This document shows, in pieces, positions 9,225-17,926 of a DNA stretch of 35,878 nt; the first letter of the stretch is position 1; each line of letters begins with the position of its first letter. The notes beneath the pieces are model-generated. The model ran no database searches and was not told where the DNA came from. It saw nothing but the letters and a program-made list of their open reading frames with translations. The translations under genes were made by a program, and so were the position numbers. Source of the DNA: a gamma proteobacterium symbiont of Ctena orbiculata (GTDB lineage: Bacteria > Pseudomonadota > Gammaproteobacteria > Chromatiales > Chromatiaceae); NCBI GenBank assembly GCA_003094535.1, contig NATV01000082.1:1-35878 (forward strand), given 5' to 3'.

Positions 9225-10430
9225 TTATGATGCCTTCAAGCCATCACTACGAAACATATCACGGATCCCACGTACCGCCTGTCGGGTACGGTGTTCATTT
9301 TCGATCAACCCGAACCTCACATGATCGTCACCATGCTCACCGAATCCGATGCCCGGGGAGACCGCCACTTTCGCCTCCTTGAGCAGTTTCTTGGAAAATT
9401 CCAGCGACCCCATCGATTTGTATACATCAGGAATAGGCGCCCACACGAACATTGTGGCTTTGGGTTTCTCCACCTGCCAGCCGATATTGTTCAATCCGTC
9501 GCAAAGCACGTCGCGACGATTTTGATACATGCTGCAGATCTCTCTGACTACTTCCTGGGGGCCCTCGAGGGCAGCGATAGCGGCCACTTGAATAGGTGTG
9601 AAGGTTCCATAATCCAGATAGGACTTTATACGAGCCAGCGCAGCCACCAGGGTCTTGTTACCTGACATGAACCCTACTCGCCATCCCGGCATATTGTAGC
9701 TTTTTGATAAAGAAAAGAATTCAACCGCGATCTCATCAGCACCGGGCACCTGCAGAATTGAAGGCGCCACATAGCCATCAAAAACAATGTCCGCATAGGC
9801 AAGGTCGTGAACGACCCATATATTGTACTCAGTAGCGATCTCTACAACCTTCTCGAAAAAATCGAGATCGACGCACTGGGTCGTAGGATTACCCGGAAAA
9901 TTGAGAACCAGCATTTTCGGGCGCGGCCAGGAGTCTTTGATCGATTTAACCAGTTCATCGAAGAAATCGACACCCGGAATCAACGGAACGTGGCGTACAT
10001 CCGCGCCTGAAATGATAAAGCCGTAGGGGTGTATGGGGTAGGCCGGATTCGGCACCAGCACCGAATCACCCGGCCCCATGCACGCCAGCGCAAGATGAGC
10101 CAGACCCTCCTTTGAACCGATGGTGGCAATGACCTGGGTCTCGGGATCCAAGGTTACATCGTAGCGGGACTTGTACCAATTGCTCATGGCACGCCGCAGT
10201 CTTGGAATGCCTTTCGACATGGAGTAGCGATGGGTGTCCTTGCGGTTCGCCACTTCACATAGCTTGTCGACGATGTGCTGAGGCGTCGGCTGATCAGGAT
10301 TTCCCATACCGAAGTCGATGATATCCTCACCACGCGCTCGCGCCGCAGCCTTGAGTTCATTGACAATAGCGAACACATAGGGCGGCAACCGCTTGATTCT
10401 GCGGAATTCTTCCATCTCTGGCGTAGACAC
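9225..10430 (-). CDS. alaC: Alanine transaminase, class I/II aminotransferase
   Basis: This 401-residue fold-type I PLP aminotransferase closely resembles AlaC (YfdZ), which makes alanine from pyruvate and glutamate. The PLP lysine is K243 in [25 protein letters not shown] and NFPGNPTTQ are typical of the subgroup, and the C-terminus has [11 protein letters not shown]. The start is GTG 10430 with CGAGG five bases upstream. Placement directly before hom and thrC is common in gammaproteobacteria and suggests co-expression with the aspartate-family genes. LL-diaminopimelate aminotransferase is a related alternative, but the sequence reads more like AlaC. Confidence 0.9.
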   Translation of the reverse strand: MSTPEMEEFRRIKRLPPYVFAIVNELKAAARARGEDIIDFGMGNPDQPTPQHIVDKLCEVANRKDTHRYSMSKGIPRLRRAMSNWYKSRYDVTLDPETQVIATIGSKEGLAHLALACMGPGDSVLVPNPAYPIHPYGFIISGADVRHVPLIPGVDFFDELVKSIKDSWPRPKMLVLNFPGNPTTQCVDLDFFEKVVEIATEYNIWVVHDLAYADIVFDGYVAPSILQVPGADEIAVEFFSLSKSYNMPGWRVGFMSGNKTLVAALARIKSYLDYGTFTPIQVAAIAALEGPQEVVREICSMYQNRRDVLCDGLNNIGWQVEKPKATMFVWAPIPDVYKSMGSLEFSKKLLKEAKVAVSPGIGFGEHGDDHVRFGLIENEHRTRQAVRGIRDMFRSDGLKAS

Positions 10431-10673
10431 GAAAACCTCGACTCGTCATACAGGTTAAAGGAGTTAAAGTTAACTGACCCTCTATCAAAGATCAATTGAC
10501 ATAAGTAGATGAACCGGACCGTTTCGTCGGACCGGTGACATAAAAGACCAGAAAACAGAGATTTTGCATCGTGGATGTAGGTCGTACAGGATCGCCGCGC
10601 CTGCAGTGGACGGATCTGTCCAGCAACAAGAAACCGACTTTTTTCATGGGTTGGAATAGGGTATGGTCAGGGG

Positions 10674-11045
10674 ATGAAATTCATACTCGACGATAGCGGT
10701 AAAGGCCATACCATTCAGCGTTATGATCAGGGTGAGGTCACTGTCAGCAACGTCGTCTACAGGGAGAATTGTATCGTTCTTCCCGATCGGATCATCAGCC
10801 CCTGGCACCCCGGCGATTTTCTCGACCTCAAAACTGAGGATTTCAGCTTTCTGGCCGAACTTGCAGCTGAAATCATCATCCTGGGTACCGGTGCCCGGCA
10901 ATGCTTTCCCCATCCAGGCCTTACTGAACCGCTGATGCAGCGTCGCATCGGTCTCGAGGTAATGGATACGGCAGCAGCCTGCAGGACCTACAACATCCTG
11001 ATGTCGGAAGGGCGGCGTGTAGCGGTTGCCCTGTTCATGATTTAG
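10674..11045 (+). CDS. Mth938-like domain protein
   Basis: This 123-residue protein belongs to the Mth938/NDUFAF3-like family (DUF498). The bacterial role is unknown; the mitochondrial relative helps assemble complex I. Recognisable segments are VVYRENCIVLPDRIISPW and LGTGARQCFP, with the usual ending where a mutable residue precedes a short hydrophobic strand (RRVAVALFMI). The length is normal for the family. An AGGGG directly abuts the ATG. It is divergent from alaC, and its last 11 bases overlap the end of the convergent membrane-protein gene. Confidence 0.85.
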   Translation: MKFILDDSGKGHTIQRYDQGEVTVSNVVYRENCIVLPDRIISPWHPGDFLDLKTEDFSFLAELAAEIIILGTGARQCFPHPGLTEPLMQRRIGLEVMDTAAACRTYNILMSEGRRVAVALFMI

Positions 11046-11607
11046 CCTCCCCCTCAGCTTCCTCAGGTATTGGTGCCGCGGTCGTCGCATCCTCGCTCTC
11101 ATCATCGAGCACCACAACACCCTCCGGATAGGGATATTTTTCCACAATCCGCTTACTCAGCTGACGAAGATTGGCCTGATGCAGCGCATCCGACTCCATC
11201 AGAATCAGAATCAACACGGTGACCATGATCGGCAATATGCCACCCCCACCAATCATTGCCATAACAGCAACCTTCTTCATTTCGAAATAGGTAAAACCGA
11301 TCCAGCCCAGCAGCCAAACCATAAGGATAGCGATCAACATATAGATGAAGACGCGACTGCGCTCTGCCGCAATCTGCCAATGGACCCAGACATACCATTC
11401 GTCCTTGGAACGCTTGGCCCGCCATAAGGTGTAGAAAAGCGCTGAGAATGAGACGATCGGCACCATCGCCAGTGGCTGCCAGAAGGAGCGAACAAGCCCC
11501 AGGGCCGCGACAAACCACAGGATATGATTACCGATCAGATTGGTTAGAAAGATATCGTGGGGTATCTTGGCTTTGTGCACCAGATCATCGGAAATCTCAA
11601 ATTTCAT
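11035..11607 (-). CDS. Four-helix membrane protein, unknown function
   Basis: This protein of about 190 residues begins MKFEISDDLVHKAKIPHD and has four likely membrane helices: NHILWFVAALGLV, PLAMVPIVSFSALFYTL, VFIYMLIAILMVWLLGWIGF and a last one around ILPIMVTVLILILM. The C-terminal tail is cytoplasmic in character, acidic and Ala/Pro-rich (EDATTAAPIPEEAEGE). I do not recognise a characterised family. The frame is open to 11691, but ATG 11607 is preferred because it is preceded by GAGAGAG and gives a sensible N-terminus. It overlaps the convergent Mth938-like gene by 11 bases. Confidence 0.7.
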   Translation of the reverse strand: MKFEISDDLVHKAKIPHDIFLTNLIGNHILWFVAALGLVRSFWQPLAMVPIVSFSALFYTLWRAKRSKDEWYVWVHWQIAAERSRVFIYMLIAILMVWLLGWIGFTYFEMKKVAVMAMIGGGGILPIMVTVLILILMESDALHQANLRQLSKRIVEKYPYPEGVVVLDDESEDATTAAPIPEEAEGEAKS

Positions 11608-11945
11608 CTCTCTCAGCACCCGGCAGTCATCAAACTGAAACAGGAGGCTACCATTTGATCCAGATGATTGCATCCCTGTCACACCGGTCACCTTTCCTCA
11701 AAACCTGATCACGCTCCACACCAACACCAGCGCAACTTCCTCACATGATTGGAATTCCTGTTTAATTATCATTAAAAACAAGGAGATATCCTTTGAAAAC
11801 AAACACGAGCGACAGACCTTGATAAATCTTATAACGCAAACACCGATTCCCATTGTAGAATCCCCATCTGATAGCAAAAAGAGGTAAATCGGTGCCGATC
11901 GGGGATAGTCTCTAGCGCATCCGTTTAAGCGTCGGTTTTGAATTC

Positions 11946-12626
11946 ATGGAAAAAAAGATCATCTTTTGGGTTGTATCACTCTCATTGGTAGCAATAGCGC
12001 TTGCCATTCTGCTGCCGGGAGGACGAAAGGTTGACTCCGATCCCAAACTACCCTGGGAAATCACCATCAATGCCAACAACGAGGTTGAGGTCTTTGACCT
12101 TACCCTGAACCGCAGCCGGCTGACCGATGCCCGCACAGTCTTTCAGGAACAGGGAGAGGTCAATATGTTTGTTCCAGAGACCGGAGACCCCTCTCTGGAG
12201 GCCTATTTCGAACGCGTCTTCCTGAGTGGCCTGAGGGCCGATATCGTCCTGGTTCTGAGGGCCGATTCCGCGCAATTGCAGGGATTGTTCAATCGGGGTT
12301 CACGCATAAGCAGGTCCTCGGAGGCGATTCGCAAGGTGGAACTCTCCAGCGAGGACCAACTCGCGGCGGCTGACCTTCCCATCGAACTGATAAACTACAT
12401 TCCCGCGGCTAATCTCGACGAGTCGCTAATTCTGAGTCGCTTTGGTGAACCATCTGAACGGATCAGCGAACCCGATAGCGGCGTTACTCACTGGATCTAT
12501 CCAGATAGAGGTTTGAGCATCGGGGTCAATCCCGAGGGGAAAGAGCTGATTCAGTATATGCCCCTTGAGAGGGTCCCGACCTTCGTGGAGCATATCAGCC
12601 GCGACCGGGTCAACAGCGGAAGCTGA
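11946..12626 (+). CDS. Membrane-anchored periplasmic protein, unknown
   Basis: This 226-residue protein has an N-terminal hydrophobic segment (residues 5-25) after a KK pair. It could be an uncleaved anchor or a signal peptide, and no lipobox Cys is present. The rest is soluble. The second half contains DESLILSRFGEPSERI followed by THWIYPDRGLSIGV, reminiscent of BamE/SmpA-like small domains in which an FG.P..R turn precedes a strand pair; that resemblance is weak. No obvious ribosome binding site precedes ATG 11946. It ends ten bases from the convergent ccoS. The function is unknown. Confidence 0.75.
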   Translation: MEKKIIFWVVSLSLVAIALAILLPGGRKVDSDPKLPWEITINANNEVEVFDLTLNRSRLTDARTVFQEQGEVNMFVPETGDPSLEAYFERVFLSGLRADIVLVLRADSAQLQGLFNRGSRISRSSEAIRKVELSSEDQLAAADLPIELINYIPAANLDESLILSRFGEPSERISEPDSGVTHWIYPDRGLSIGVNPEGKELIQYMPLERVPTFVEHISRDRVNSGS

Positions 12627-12636
12627 GTGCGACTAA

Positions 12637-12843
12637 TCACTCCTGATCTTCGGCATCCGGCATCATCTGTTTAGGCATTTTGCGTTTCTTTTTATCCGCC
12701 TTGAGATCATCATCCATCAGGATACGGTGTGCTTCTCCTTCCAGGTCATCGAATTGACCGCTCCTGGCAGCCCAGAACAGCACGCCGACTGCCGCGAGCC
12801 CCAACAGAATCATACCGGGTATCAGGCCGTAAATGACTTCCAT
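12637..12843 (-). CDS. ccoS: cbb3 oxidase assembly protein CcoS
   Basis: This 68-residue protein has one N-terminal membrane helix (IYGLIPGMILLGLAAVGVLFWAA) followed by SGQFDDLEGEAHRIL, the hallmark of CcoS. CcoS is needed for cofactor insertion into the cbb3 oxidase. The tail is rich in Lys and Asp and somewhat longer than in short homologues. It is the last gene of the cco cluster, 94 bases downstream of ccoI, and is convergent with the upstream anchored-protein gene. Confidence 0.93.
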   Translation of the reverse strand: MEVIYGLIPGMILLGLAAVGVLFWAARSGQFDDLEGEAHRILMDDDLKADKKKRKMPKQMMPDAEDQE

Positions 12844-12937
12844 CCAATTGCTCCAATAGATTGTCTCACCTTAGCCGAGGAGACCTCGTAATCCCAACTA
12901 AAAACCCACTGGCAAACAGATTGAGCGTCTGCTTGCG

Positions 12938-15472
12938 TTAGCGCTGTGCCTTGATGCCTTTGAACAGGGTTCGGATTCGTGCCGAATTCCCTATTACCGC
13001 CAGTGAACTCATAGGCATCGAAATTGCGGCAATCAGCGGCGTCACAATCGCCGCCATGGCCAAGGGAACCATAATAATATTGTAGACGATTGATATACCG
13101 ATATTCTGCCGGATGGTGAGAAGCGTCCTCCTGGAGAGACCGATGGCAAGCCTCACCTTTTCCAGTTCGCTGCTCATCAGTACGATATCGGCGCTGGCGA
13201 TGGAGACATCGGTTCCTGAGCCCATGGCAATGCCTACATCGGCACGGACCAGTGCCGGGGCGTCGTTGACGCCATCCCCAACCATGGCTACGCGTTGGCC
13301 CTGTTCCTGGAGCTGCCTCACCACCTGGTCCTTCTGCTCCGGTAATACCTCGGCGATTACATCCATCCCCCCAAGGCGCTGGGCGATGGCCTCAGCCGCA
13401 TGGCGACGATCACCACTCAACAGGGTCAGGTGCATGCCTTCTGCCTTGAGGGTGCCAATCAACTCCCTTGCATCCGGACGCATTCTATCCTCGACGGCGA
13501 TCAATCCGGCTAGCTGGCCATCGACAGCGAGGTAAAACGAGCCTATCCCCTGCCCGGCCAACTGCTTGGCGAGTTGTTCCAACCGATCCGACAGAACAAC
13601 CCCTTCACTACTCATCAGTCCATCATTACCGGCCATCAGCTGTTGACCGGCAGCCCTACCCATGACACCCAAGCCGGGCCGATAGTTGAAGTCACTGCCC
13701 TGCAACTGGGATGCCTCCTGGGTATAAGCCTCAAACCATGCGACCACCGCCTGTGCCGTAGGATGTTCGGAAAACCGCTCTATGGCAGATGCCTTCTGCA
13801 TCAGCGCCATTATCGATTCGCTTGGCGGAAGATCATCTTTGCTGATCTCCCATTGATCCCCATCCATATAGATCCCAACCACTGACATACCACCCTCGGT
13901 CAGGGTGCCCGTCTTATCGAATATGACATGATTGATCGTTGACAGGGACTCCAGCACCTCCCCGTTTTTCACCAGAATCCCGTACTTGGCACCCAGCCCC
14001 GATGCCACGGCAATGGACATCGGGGTAGCCAGACCGAAGGCGCAGGGACAGGTGATGATAAGGACGGAGGTCGCCGCCAGCAGCGCCACCTCGAATGATG
14101 TGCCCACCCAGAAGAGGAACGTCGAGGTTCCCAGGGCAAGGGTTACCGCCACGAACCAGGGAACGATCTGATCCGCCAGGCATTGAATCGGCGCCTTGGA
14201 TCCCTGGGCCTCCTCTACCAACCGGATAATGCGACCGAGTGCGGTGTTTTTCAGCGAACCGGTAACCCTGATCTGCAATACGCCATGACCATTTATCGTA
14301 CCCGCGGAGACCTTGTCGCCTTGACCCTTGTTGACCGCCATGGATTCGCCCGTGAGCATGGCTTCATCGACACTGCTCTGGCCCTCGGTTACCACGCCGT
14401 CCACTGGTATTCTGTCACCCGGTTTCACCAGAACCCTGTCATCGGTATTGACCGCCCGAATGGGAACGATCTTTTCATTGCCGTCGACCAGGCAGGTCGC
14501 CACCCTGGGCTGCAGATCGAGCAGGCGTTGGGTTGCAGCCACTGCCTGGCGTTTTGATATCGATTCCAGATAGCGTCCGACAAGTATCACAAACAGGAAG
14601 TTGACCACCGTGTCGAAATAGACTTCGCCGACCAGGGTCCCGGTTACCGTCACATAGACCGAATAGAGATAGGTGATCGATGCGCCGATGGCGATCGGCA
14701 GATCCATACCCAGGTGAAGATTGCGTAGACCGGACCAGGCCCCGTGATAGAAAGGATAACCCGAGTAGAGCAACACCGGCGTCGCCAGGGCAAATCCGAT
14801 CCAATGAAACATCGACCTGAACTCACCTTCGCTGGCCCCTGCATAGAGCGCAATCGACACCCAGAGCAGATTCATCATGCCGAAGCCGGCGAATGCCATC
14901 CGGTAGAGCAGCTGGCGATTCTGCCTTTTCAGCGTGCCTTCGGCAATCTCCGGATCGTAAGGCACGGCCGCATAACCAATCTGACCCAAACGACTGATGA
15001 TCTGTGAGAGGCTGACGACACTGTTGTGCCACTTCAGGTGGAGGCGTTTACCCGAGAGGTTGACCTGTGCAGAAACCACCCCGGGTTCAGCGCTTAGGCT
15101 ATGTTCAATGAGCCAAACGCAAGCGGCACAGTGGATGCCTTCGATCAGTAGATGAATCTGCCTCTCCTCGCCAAGATCATCAACAAACTCCTCCTGTACC
15201 TCGTCCAGGTCGTAGAGGGCGATCTCTTTGGGAATCTCCGGTGGCGGCGCCAGACAGGCATCTTCAGGCGTACGCCGATAGAAGCCGTCCAGACCGGCAG
15301 CGTAGATCGCTTCGCAGACCGCCTTGCAGCCCATGCAACAGAAGTGCTGGGACTCGCCTTCGATCTCGGCGACGATATCCTCTTCAGCTGGAACAGGTAG
15401 ACTACAGTGAAAACAGAATTCCTGGTTCTCTGTCTGCGAAGTTTCGGTTTGGAGTGTTGGAGAGAGGCTCAA
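12938..15472 (-). CDS. ccoI: Copper-translocating P1B-type ATPase CcoI
   Basis: This 844-residue pump supplies copper for cbb3 oxidase assembly. From the N-terminus there is a Cys-rich metal-binding module (CFHC at 20-23 and CCMGCKAVC at 45-53), then a heavy-metal domain with GIHCAAC (C115, C118), membrane helices, TGES at 374-377, the transport motif CPC at 475-477, the phosphorylated aspartate D519 in DKTGTLTEG, and GDGVNDAP near the end. The Cys-rich N-terminus distinguishes CcoI/FixI from general CopA. The start is TTG 15472, which overlaps the ccoH stop as TTGA, so translation is probably coupled. No separate ribosome binding site is evident. Confidence 0.95.
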   Translation of the reverse strand: MSLSPTLQTETSQTENQEFCFHCSLPVPAEEDIVAEIEGESQHFCCMGCKAVCEAIYAAGLDGFYRRTPEDACLAPPPEIPKEIALYDLDEVQEEFVDDLGEERQIHLLIEGIHCAACVWLIEHSLSAEPGVVSAQVNLSGKRLHLKWHNSVVSLSQIISRLGQIGYAAVPYDPEIAEGTLKRQNRQLLYRMAFAGFGMMNLLWVSIALYAGASEGEFRSMFHWIGFALATPVLLYSGYPFYHGAWSGLRNLHLGMDLPIAIGASITYLYSVYVTVTGTLVGEVYFDTVVNFLFVILVGRYLESISKRQAVAATQRLLDLQPRVATCLVDGNEKIVPIRAVNTDDRVLVKPGDRIPVDGVVTEGQSSVDEAMLTGESMAVNKGQGDKVSAGTINGHGVLQIRVTGSLKNTALGRIIRLVEEAQGSKAPIQCLADQIVPWFVAVTLALGTSTFLFWVGTSFEVALLAATSVLIITCPCAFGLATPMSIAVASGLGAKYGILVKNGEVLESLSTINHVIFDKTGTLTEGGMSVVGIYMDGDQWEISKDDLPPSESIMALMQKASAIERFSEHPTAQAVVAWFEAYTQEASQLQGSDFNYRPGLGVMGRAAGQQLMAGNDGLMSSEGVVLSDRLEQLAKQLAGQGIGSFYLAVDGQLAGLIAVEDRMRPDARELIGTLKAEGMHLTLLSGDRRHAAEAIAQRLGGMDVIAEVLPEQKDQVVRQLQEQGQRVAMVGDGVNDAPALVRADVGIAMGSGTDVSIASADIVLMSSELEKVRLAIGLSRRTLLTIRQNIGISIVYNIIMVPLAMAAIVTPLIAAISMPMSSLAVIGNSARIRTLFKGIKAQR

Positions 15473-15972
15473 GGTACCCAGTCGATTCCAACGCCGATCC
15501 GTTTCGGCGTATTGTATTCATCTTCCCCGTTCTTGATGCTGACCAAGGTATCCCAGGCACCTTTCAATGGGAAGCTCACTTCAGCTTGGTATATACCTGG
15601 AGCTACCTGCTTCATTGGCAAGGAAAAGTCCTGTCTGGCATCGGCGGGGCGATAGGCATAGAAGATAACATCATCCCTGGAAATGGGATTTCCATCCTTG
15701 TCTTTAACCGAATATTGACAGATAACCGGATGACCGACTTCGATCTTCTTGGGTAGATCGACCTTCATGACCCACCCGGGAAATCTGGCCTGACGCTTAA
15801 GCATGTTCTCTTCATAATCCTCGCCCCGTTCGTAGAAGTCGTCTACCACCAAACCAGGATTATTGTCGATGGCGAGATAGATCATGATCATGTTCATGGT
15901 GAAGAAAACCACTACCATGGCCACCCAAGCGATGACCCATGGACTCTGCCAGGCTGATTTTTTCTCTGTCAT
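15469..15972 (-). CDS. ccoH: FixH/CcoH family protein
   Basis: This 167-residue protein has one N-terminal membrane helix (about 12-34), followed by NPGLVVDDFYERG, the signature around which FixH/CcoH proteins are recognised, and then a periplasmic beta-rich domain. CcoH associates with the cbb3 oxidase during assembly. The start ATG 15972 has no ribosome binding site at the usual distance. A perfect TATAAT lies nine bases upstream, which raises the possibility of a leaderless transcript. A strong terminator separates it from ccoG. Its stop overlaps the ccoI start. Confidence 0.92.
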   Translation of the reverse strand: MTEKKSAWQSPWVIAWVAMVVVFFTMNMIMIYLAIDNNPGLVVDDFYERGEDYEENMLKRQARFPGWVMKVDLPKKIEVGHPVICQYSVKDKDGNPISRDDVIFYAYRPADARQDFSLPMKQVAPGIYQAEVSFPLKGAWDTLVSIKNGEDEYNTPKRIGVGIDWVP

Positions 15973-15980
15973 AACAATGA

Positions 15981-15986
15981 ATTATA
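15981..15986 (-). promoter_or_regulatory. Possible -10 element for ccoHI
   Basis: A perfect TATAAT on the minus strand lies nine bases from the ccoH start codon and just below the terminator at 16005-16034. The matching -35 region (around 16004-16009, TTTAAT) is poor. If used, transcription would begin at or within a few bases of the ccoH ATG. Confidence 0.35.
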
Positions 15987-16004
15987 ACTTTTCCAGGAGC
16001 ACAA

Positions 16005-16034
16005 TTAAAAAAGGCGGACAAAAAATTGTCCGCC
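16005..16034 (-). terminator. Intrinsic terminator after ccoG
   Basis: On the minus strand GGCGGACAA-TTTT-TTGTCCGCC forms a perfect 9-bp stem and is followed at once by six T. It lies 22 bases downstream of the ccoG stop and before ccoH, so it ends the ccoG transcript. Confidence 0.9.
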
Positions 16035-16056
16035 CTCGAGTTCAGACTTGTCTATT

Positions 16057-17493
16057 TTACCGCTTGGGACCGATAAAGACACTATTTCGACTACCCTGCA
16101 GCAGCTGGCCGTCCGACTCGCCTTGCACGCTAAACTTCACCGGTGTGGTCTCCGCCGTCAACAGCTCCTTTGGCACGCGCAGAAATACGGTTCGGGCCGT
16201 GACCTTACCGTGTCTTGCGGTGGTTACCAGATCCTCATCCACCATGATCAATCCTTCAGGTCCTTCCGCACTGATCGTAACCGAGATATCTTCAGTCATT
16301 TTGTTGAGAATCTTCAAGGTATACTTGTTCTGGATACTGCCGTCACTCTGCAGTACGAAGAGCGGCTGGCGATCGTGGATTGCCTTCAGTTCCAGCGGTG
16401 CCAACGAGGTGAGTCCGTAGACGATACCGATTACTGCCAATGACATGATTGCGGAATAGATCCACACCCTGGGACGCATGTAGAGTGGTTTCGGTTTGGT
16501 GTTGGTCTCCAGCGACTCGTAGGACTCATAGCGAATCAGCCCCGTAGGCCGGCCTACCTTCACCATCACCTCGTCACAGGCATCGATACAGAGGGCACAC
16601 ATGATGCAACCCTCCTGCTGACCGTGACGAATATCCACGCCGGTGGGACAGACCGCAATACACATTTTACAATCAACGCAATCCCCGGTCGTTCTCTCCT
16701 CTTCTGACTGCCCCTTCTTGATTCTTCCCCTGGGTTCACCACGATGGAAGTCGTAAGCGGGAACCACCGTGGTCTTATCTATCATGACGCCCTGAATACG
16801 GGCGTAGGGACACAACCAAAAGCAGGCCTGTTCACGCATATAGCCGGCGAGTACATAGGTACCGGCAGTAAACAGGGCGATTGTGCCATAGGCGACCGGG
16901 CTGGCCTGCATGGTAAAGAGATCACGCCAGAGATCGAAGGCGTCATAGAACCAGGCGACGAAACTGATACCGGTCAATACCGAGATCATGAGCCAGAGGA
17001 TGTGCTTGAGTACCTTAACCCTTGCCTTAGTAAAGCTCAACGGCGCTTCATCGAGTTTACGCCGTTTTTGTGGAGGTCCCTCTAATTTGTCTTCCAGCCA
17101 GGTAAAAATATCGGTCCAGACGGTTTGAAAGCAAAAAAAACCGCAATAGACCCGACCGGCCAGCGCTGTGGCAACTGCCAACAGAAGGGCGAAAAAGAGC
17201 AAGGTCAGGGAGAGCATCCAGAAGTCTTGGGGTAAAATTGTGATGCCTAATATGTGGAACTGACGATTGGGGATATCGAACAGAACCGCCTGGCGCTCGC
17301 CCCACTGAAAGTAAGGACCGATGAAAAAGACGATCCAGACAGCAGCTGACAGCCATTTGATCTTGCGCCAATAGCCCCCCATGCGTTTGGCGTGGATCGT
17401 CTCCTCACCGGTATTGAGATGCCAGTGCACCGATTCAGCATACAGGTCATCAACCACAGACTGCCTGGTAGCAGCGTTGTCGTTTCCGCTCAA
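16057..17493 (-). CDS. ccoG: cbb3 oxidase accessory iron-sulfur protein CcoG
   Basis: This 478-residue membrane protein reduces copper during cbb3 oxidase assembly. Several helices precede and surround RVYCGFFCFQTVW and EQACFWLCPYARIQG. A 2x[4Fe-4S] ferredoxin region follows: CVDCKMCIAVCP and CIMCALCIDAC, both with the CxxCxxCxxxC pattern. After a last helix comes an Ig-like C-terminal domain. The frame is open to 17565, but TTG 17493 is the better start because AGGAG lies eight bases upstream and the product then has the usual length. It is bounded on both sides by intrinsic terminators. Confidence 0.95.
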   Translation of the reverse strand: MSGNDNAATRQSVVDDLYAESVHWHLNTGEETIHAKRMGGYWRKIKWLSAAVWIVFFIGPYFQWGERQAVLFDIPNRQFHILGITILPQDFWMLSLTLLFFALLLAVATALAGRVYCGFFCFQTVWTDIFTWLEDKLEGPPQKRRKLDEAPLSFTKARVKVLKHILWLMISVLTGISFVAWFYDAFDLWRDLFTMQASPVAYGTIALFTAGTYVLAGYMREQACFWLCPYARIQGVMIDKTTVVPAYDFHRGEPRGRIKKGQSEEERTTGDCVDCKMCIAVCPTGVDIRHGQQEGCIMCALCIDACDEVMVKVGRPTGLIRYESYESLETNTKPKPLYMRPRVWIYSAIMSLAVIGIVYGLTSLAPLELKAIHDRQPLFVLQSDGSIQNKYTLKILNKMTEDISVTISAEGPEGLIMVDEDLVTTARHGKVTARTVFLRVPKELLTAETTPVKFSVQGESDGQLLQGSRNSVFIGPKR

Positions 17494-17535
17494 GGGATCA
17501 GCTCCTATGAAGTCATTGATGCAGATGAAAGCAAA

Positions 17536-17565
17536 ATCATAAATGGTAGCATAACAGCGAGCCAA
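17536..17565 (-). promoter_or_regulatory. Possible ccoG promoter
   Basis: On the minus strand TTGGCT (17565-17560) and TATGAT (17541-17536) are separated by 18 bases. They lie 43 bases before the ccoG start and downstream of the terminator at 17656-17683. This fits a separate ccoG transcript but is only a pattern match. Confidence 0.3.
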
Positions 17566-17655
17566 TGCGATTTATCAATACATTAGCATCAATTAAACAA
17601 CCATTACGGCCAATTTACCAGCCGCGGATTTTAAGGGAATCACGCGATTTTTTAC

Positions 17656-17683
17656 AAAAAAAAGGGGGGTGTTACCCCCCCTT
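17656..17683 (-). terminator. Intrinsic terminator after ccoNOQP and the 41-residue gene
   Basis: On the minus strand a G/C-only stem (GGGGGGT, loop AAC, ACCCCCC) is followed by eight T. It lies 23 bases after the stop of the 41-residue gene and about 160 bases before the ccoG start. Confidence 0.9.
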
Positions 17684-17706
17684 GACGATAAAATCAGTTT
17701 ATCAGC

Positions 17707-17832
17707 TTAGCTATTGTGCTTTTCGGCATCACTCTTGATGAGGCTTCTTACCTTGAAGGCAAGAAATACGACAATAATCACCGCTATCGCTACGGTAGCC
17801 ATCGAACCCCAGAAAACTGCATCTCCGTTCAT
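17707..17832 (-). CDS. 41-residue single-helix membrane peptide in the cco operon
   Basis: A short gene lies between ccoP and ccoG. It encodes MNGDAVFWGSMATVAIAV, continuing through a hydrophobic core to FKVRSLIKSDAEKHNS: one membrane helix (about 8-27) followed by a basic, then polar tail, as expected of an N-out, C-in peptide. TTAGGGG stands six bases before the ATG. It shares the ccoNOQP transcript up to the terminator 23 bases downstream. It is not CcoQ, which is present between ccoO and ccoP. It resembles small single-helix proteins such as DUF3149 only in general layout. Its role in the oxidase complex or its assembly is unknown. Confidence 0.8.
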   Translation of the reverse strand: MNGDAVFWGSMATVAIAVIIVVFLAFKVRSLIKSDAEKHNS

Positions 17833-17926
17833 AGCAAACCCCTAACTTTTCTTTATACCCCGTGAGGCATCCAGCCTCCCGGGGTAATCGTGGAAAATGT
17901 GCCTATACAGTTAATTATATCCCAAC

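Noticed and set aside
10514-10535. Hairpin-like CCGGACCG facing CGGACCGG upstream of alaC
   Set aside because: The stem has a central A-A mismatch, no T-run and no leader peptide, so I cannot support an attenuator or riboswitch.
11780-11825. AAGGAGATATCC followed by a nine-codon frame from TTG
   Set aside because: The Shine-Dalgarno is strong, but the frame is too short and no downstream amino-acid gene makes it a leader peptide.
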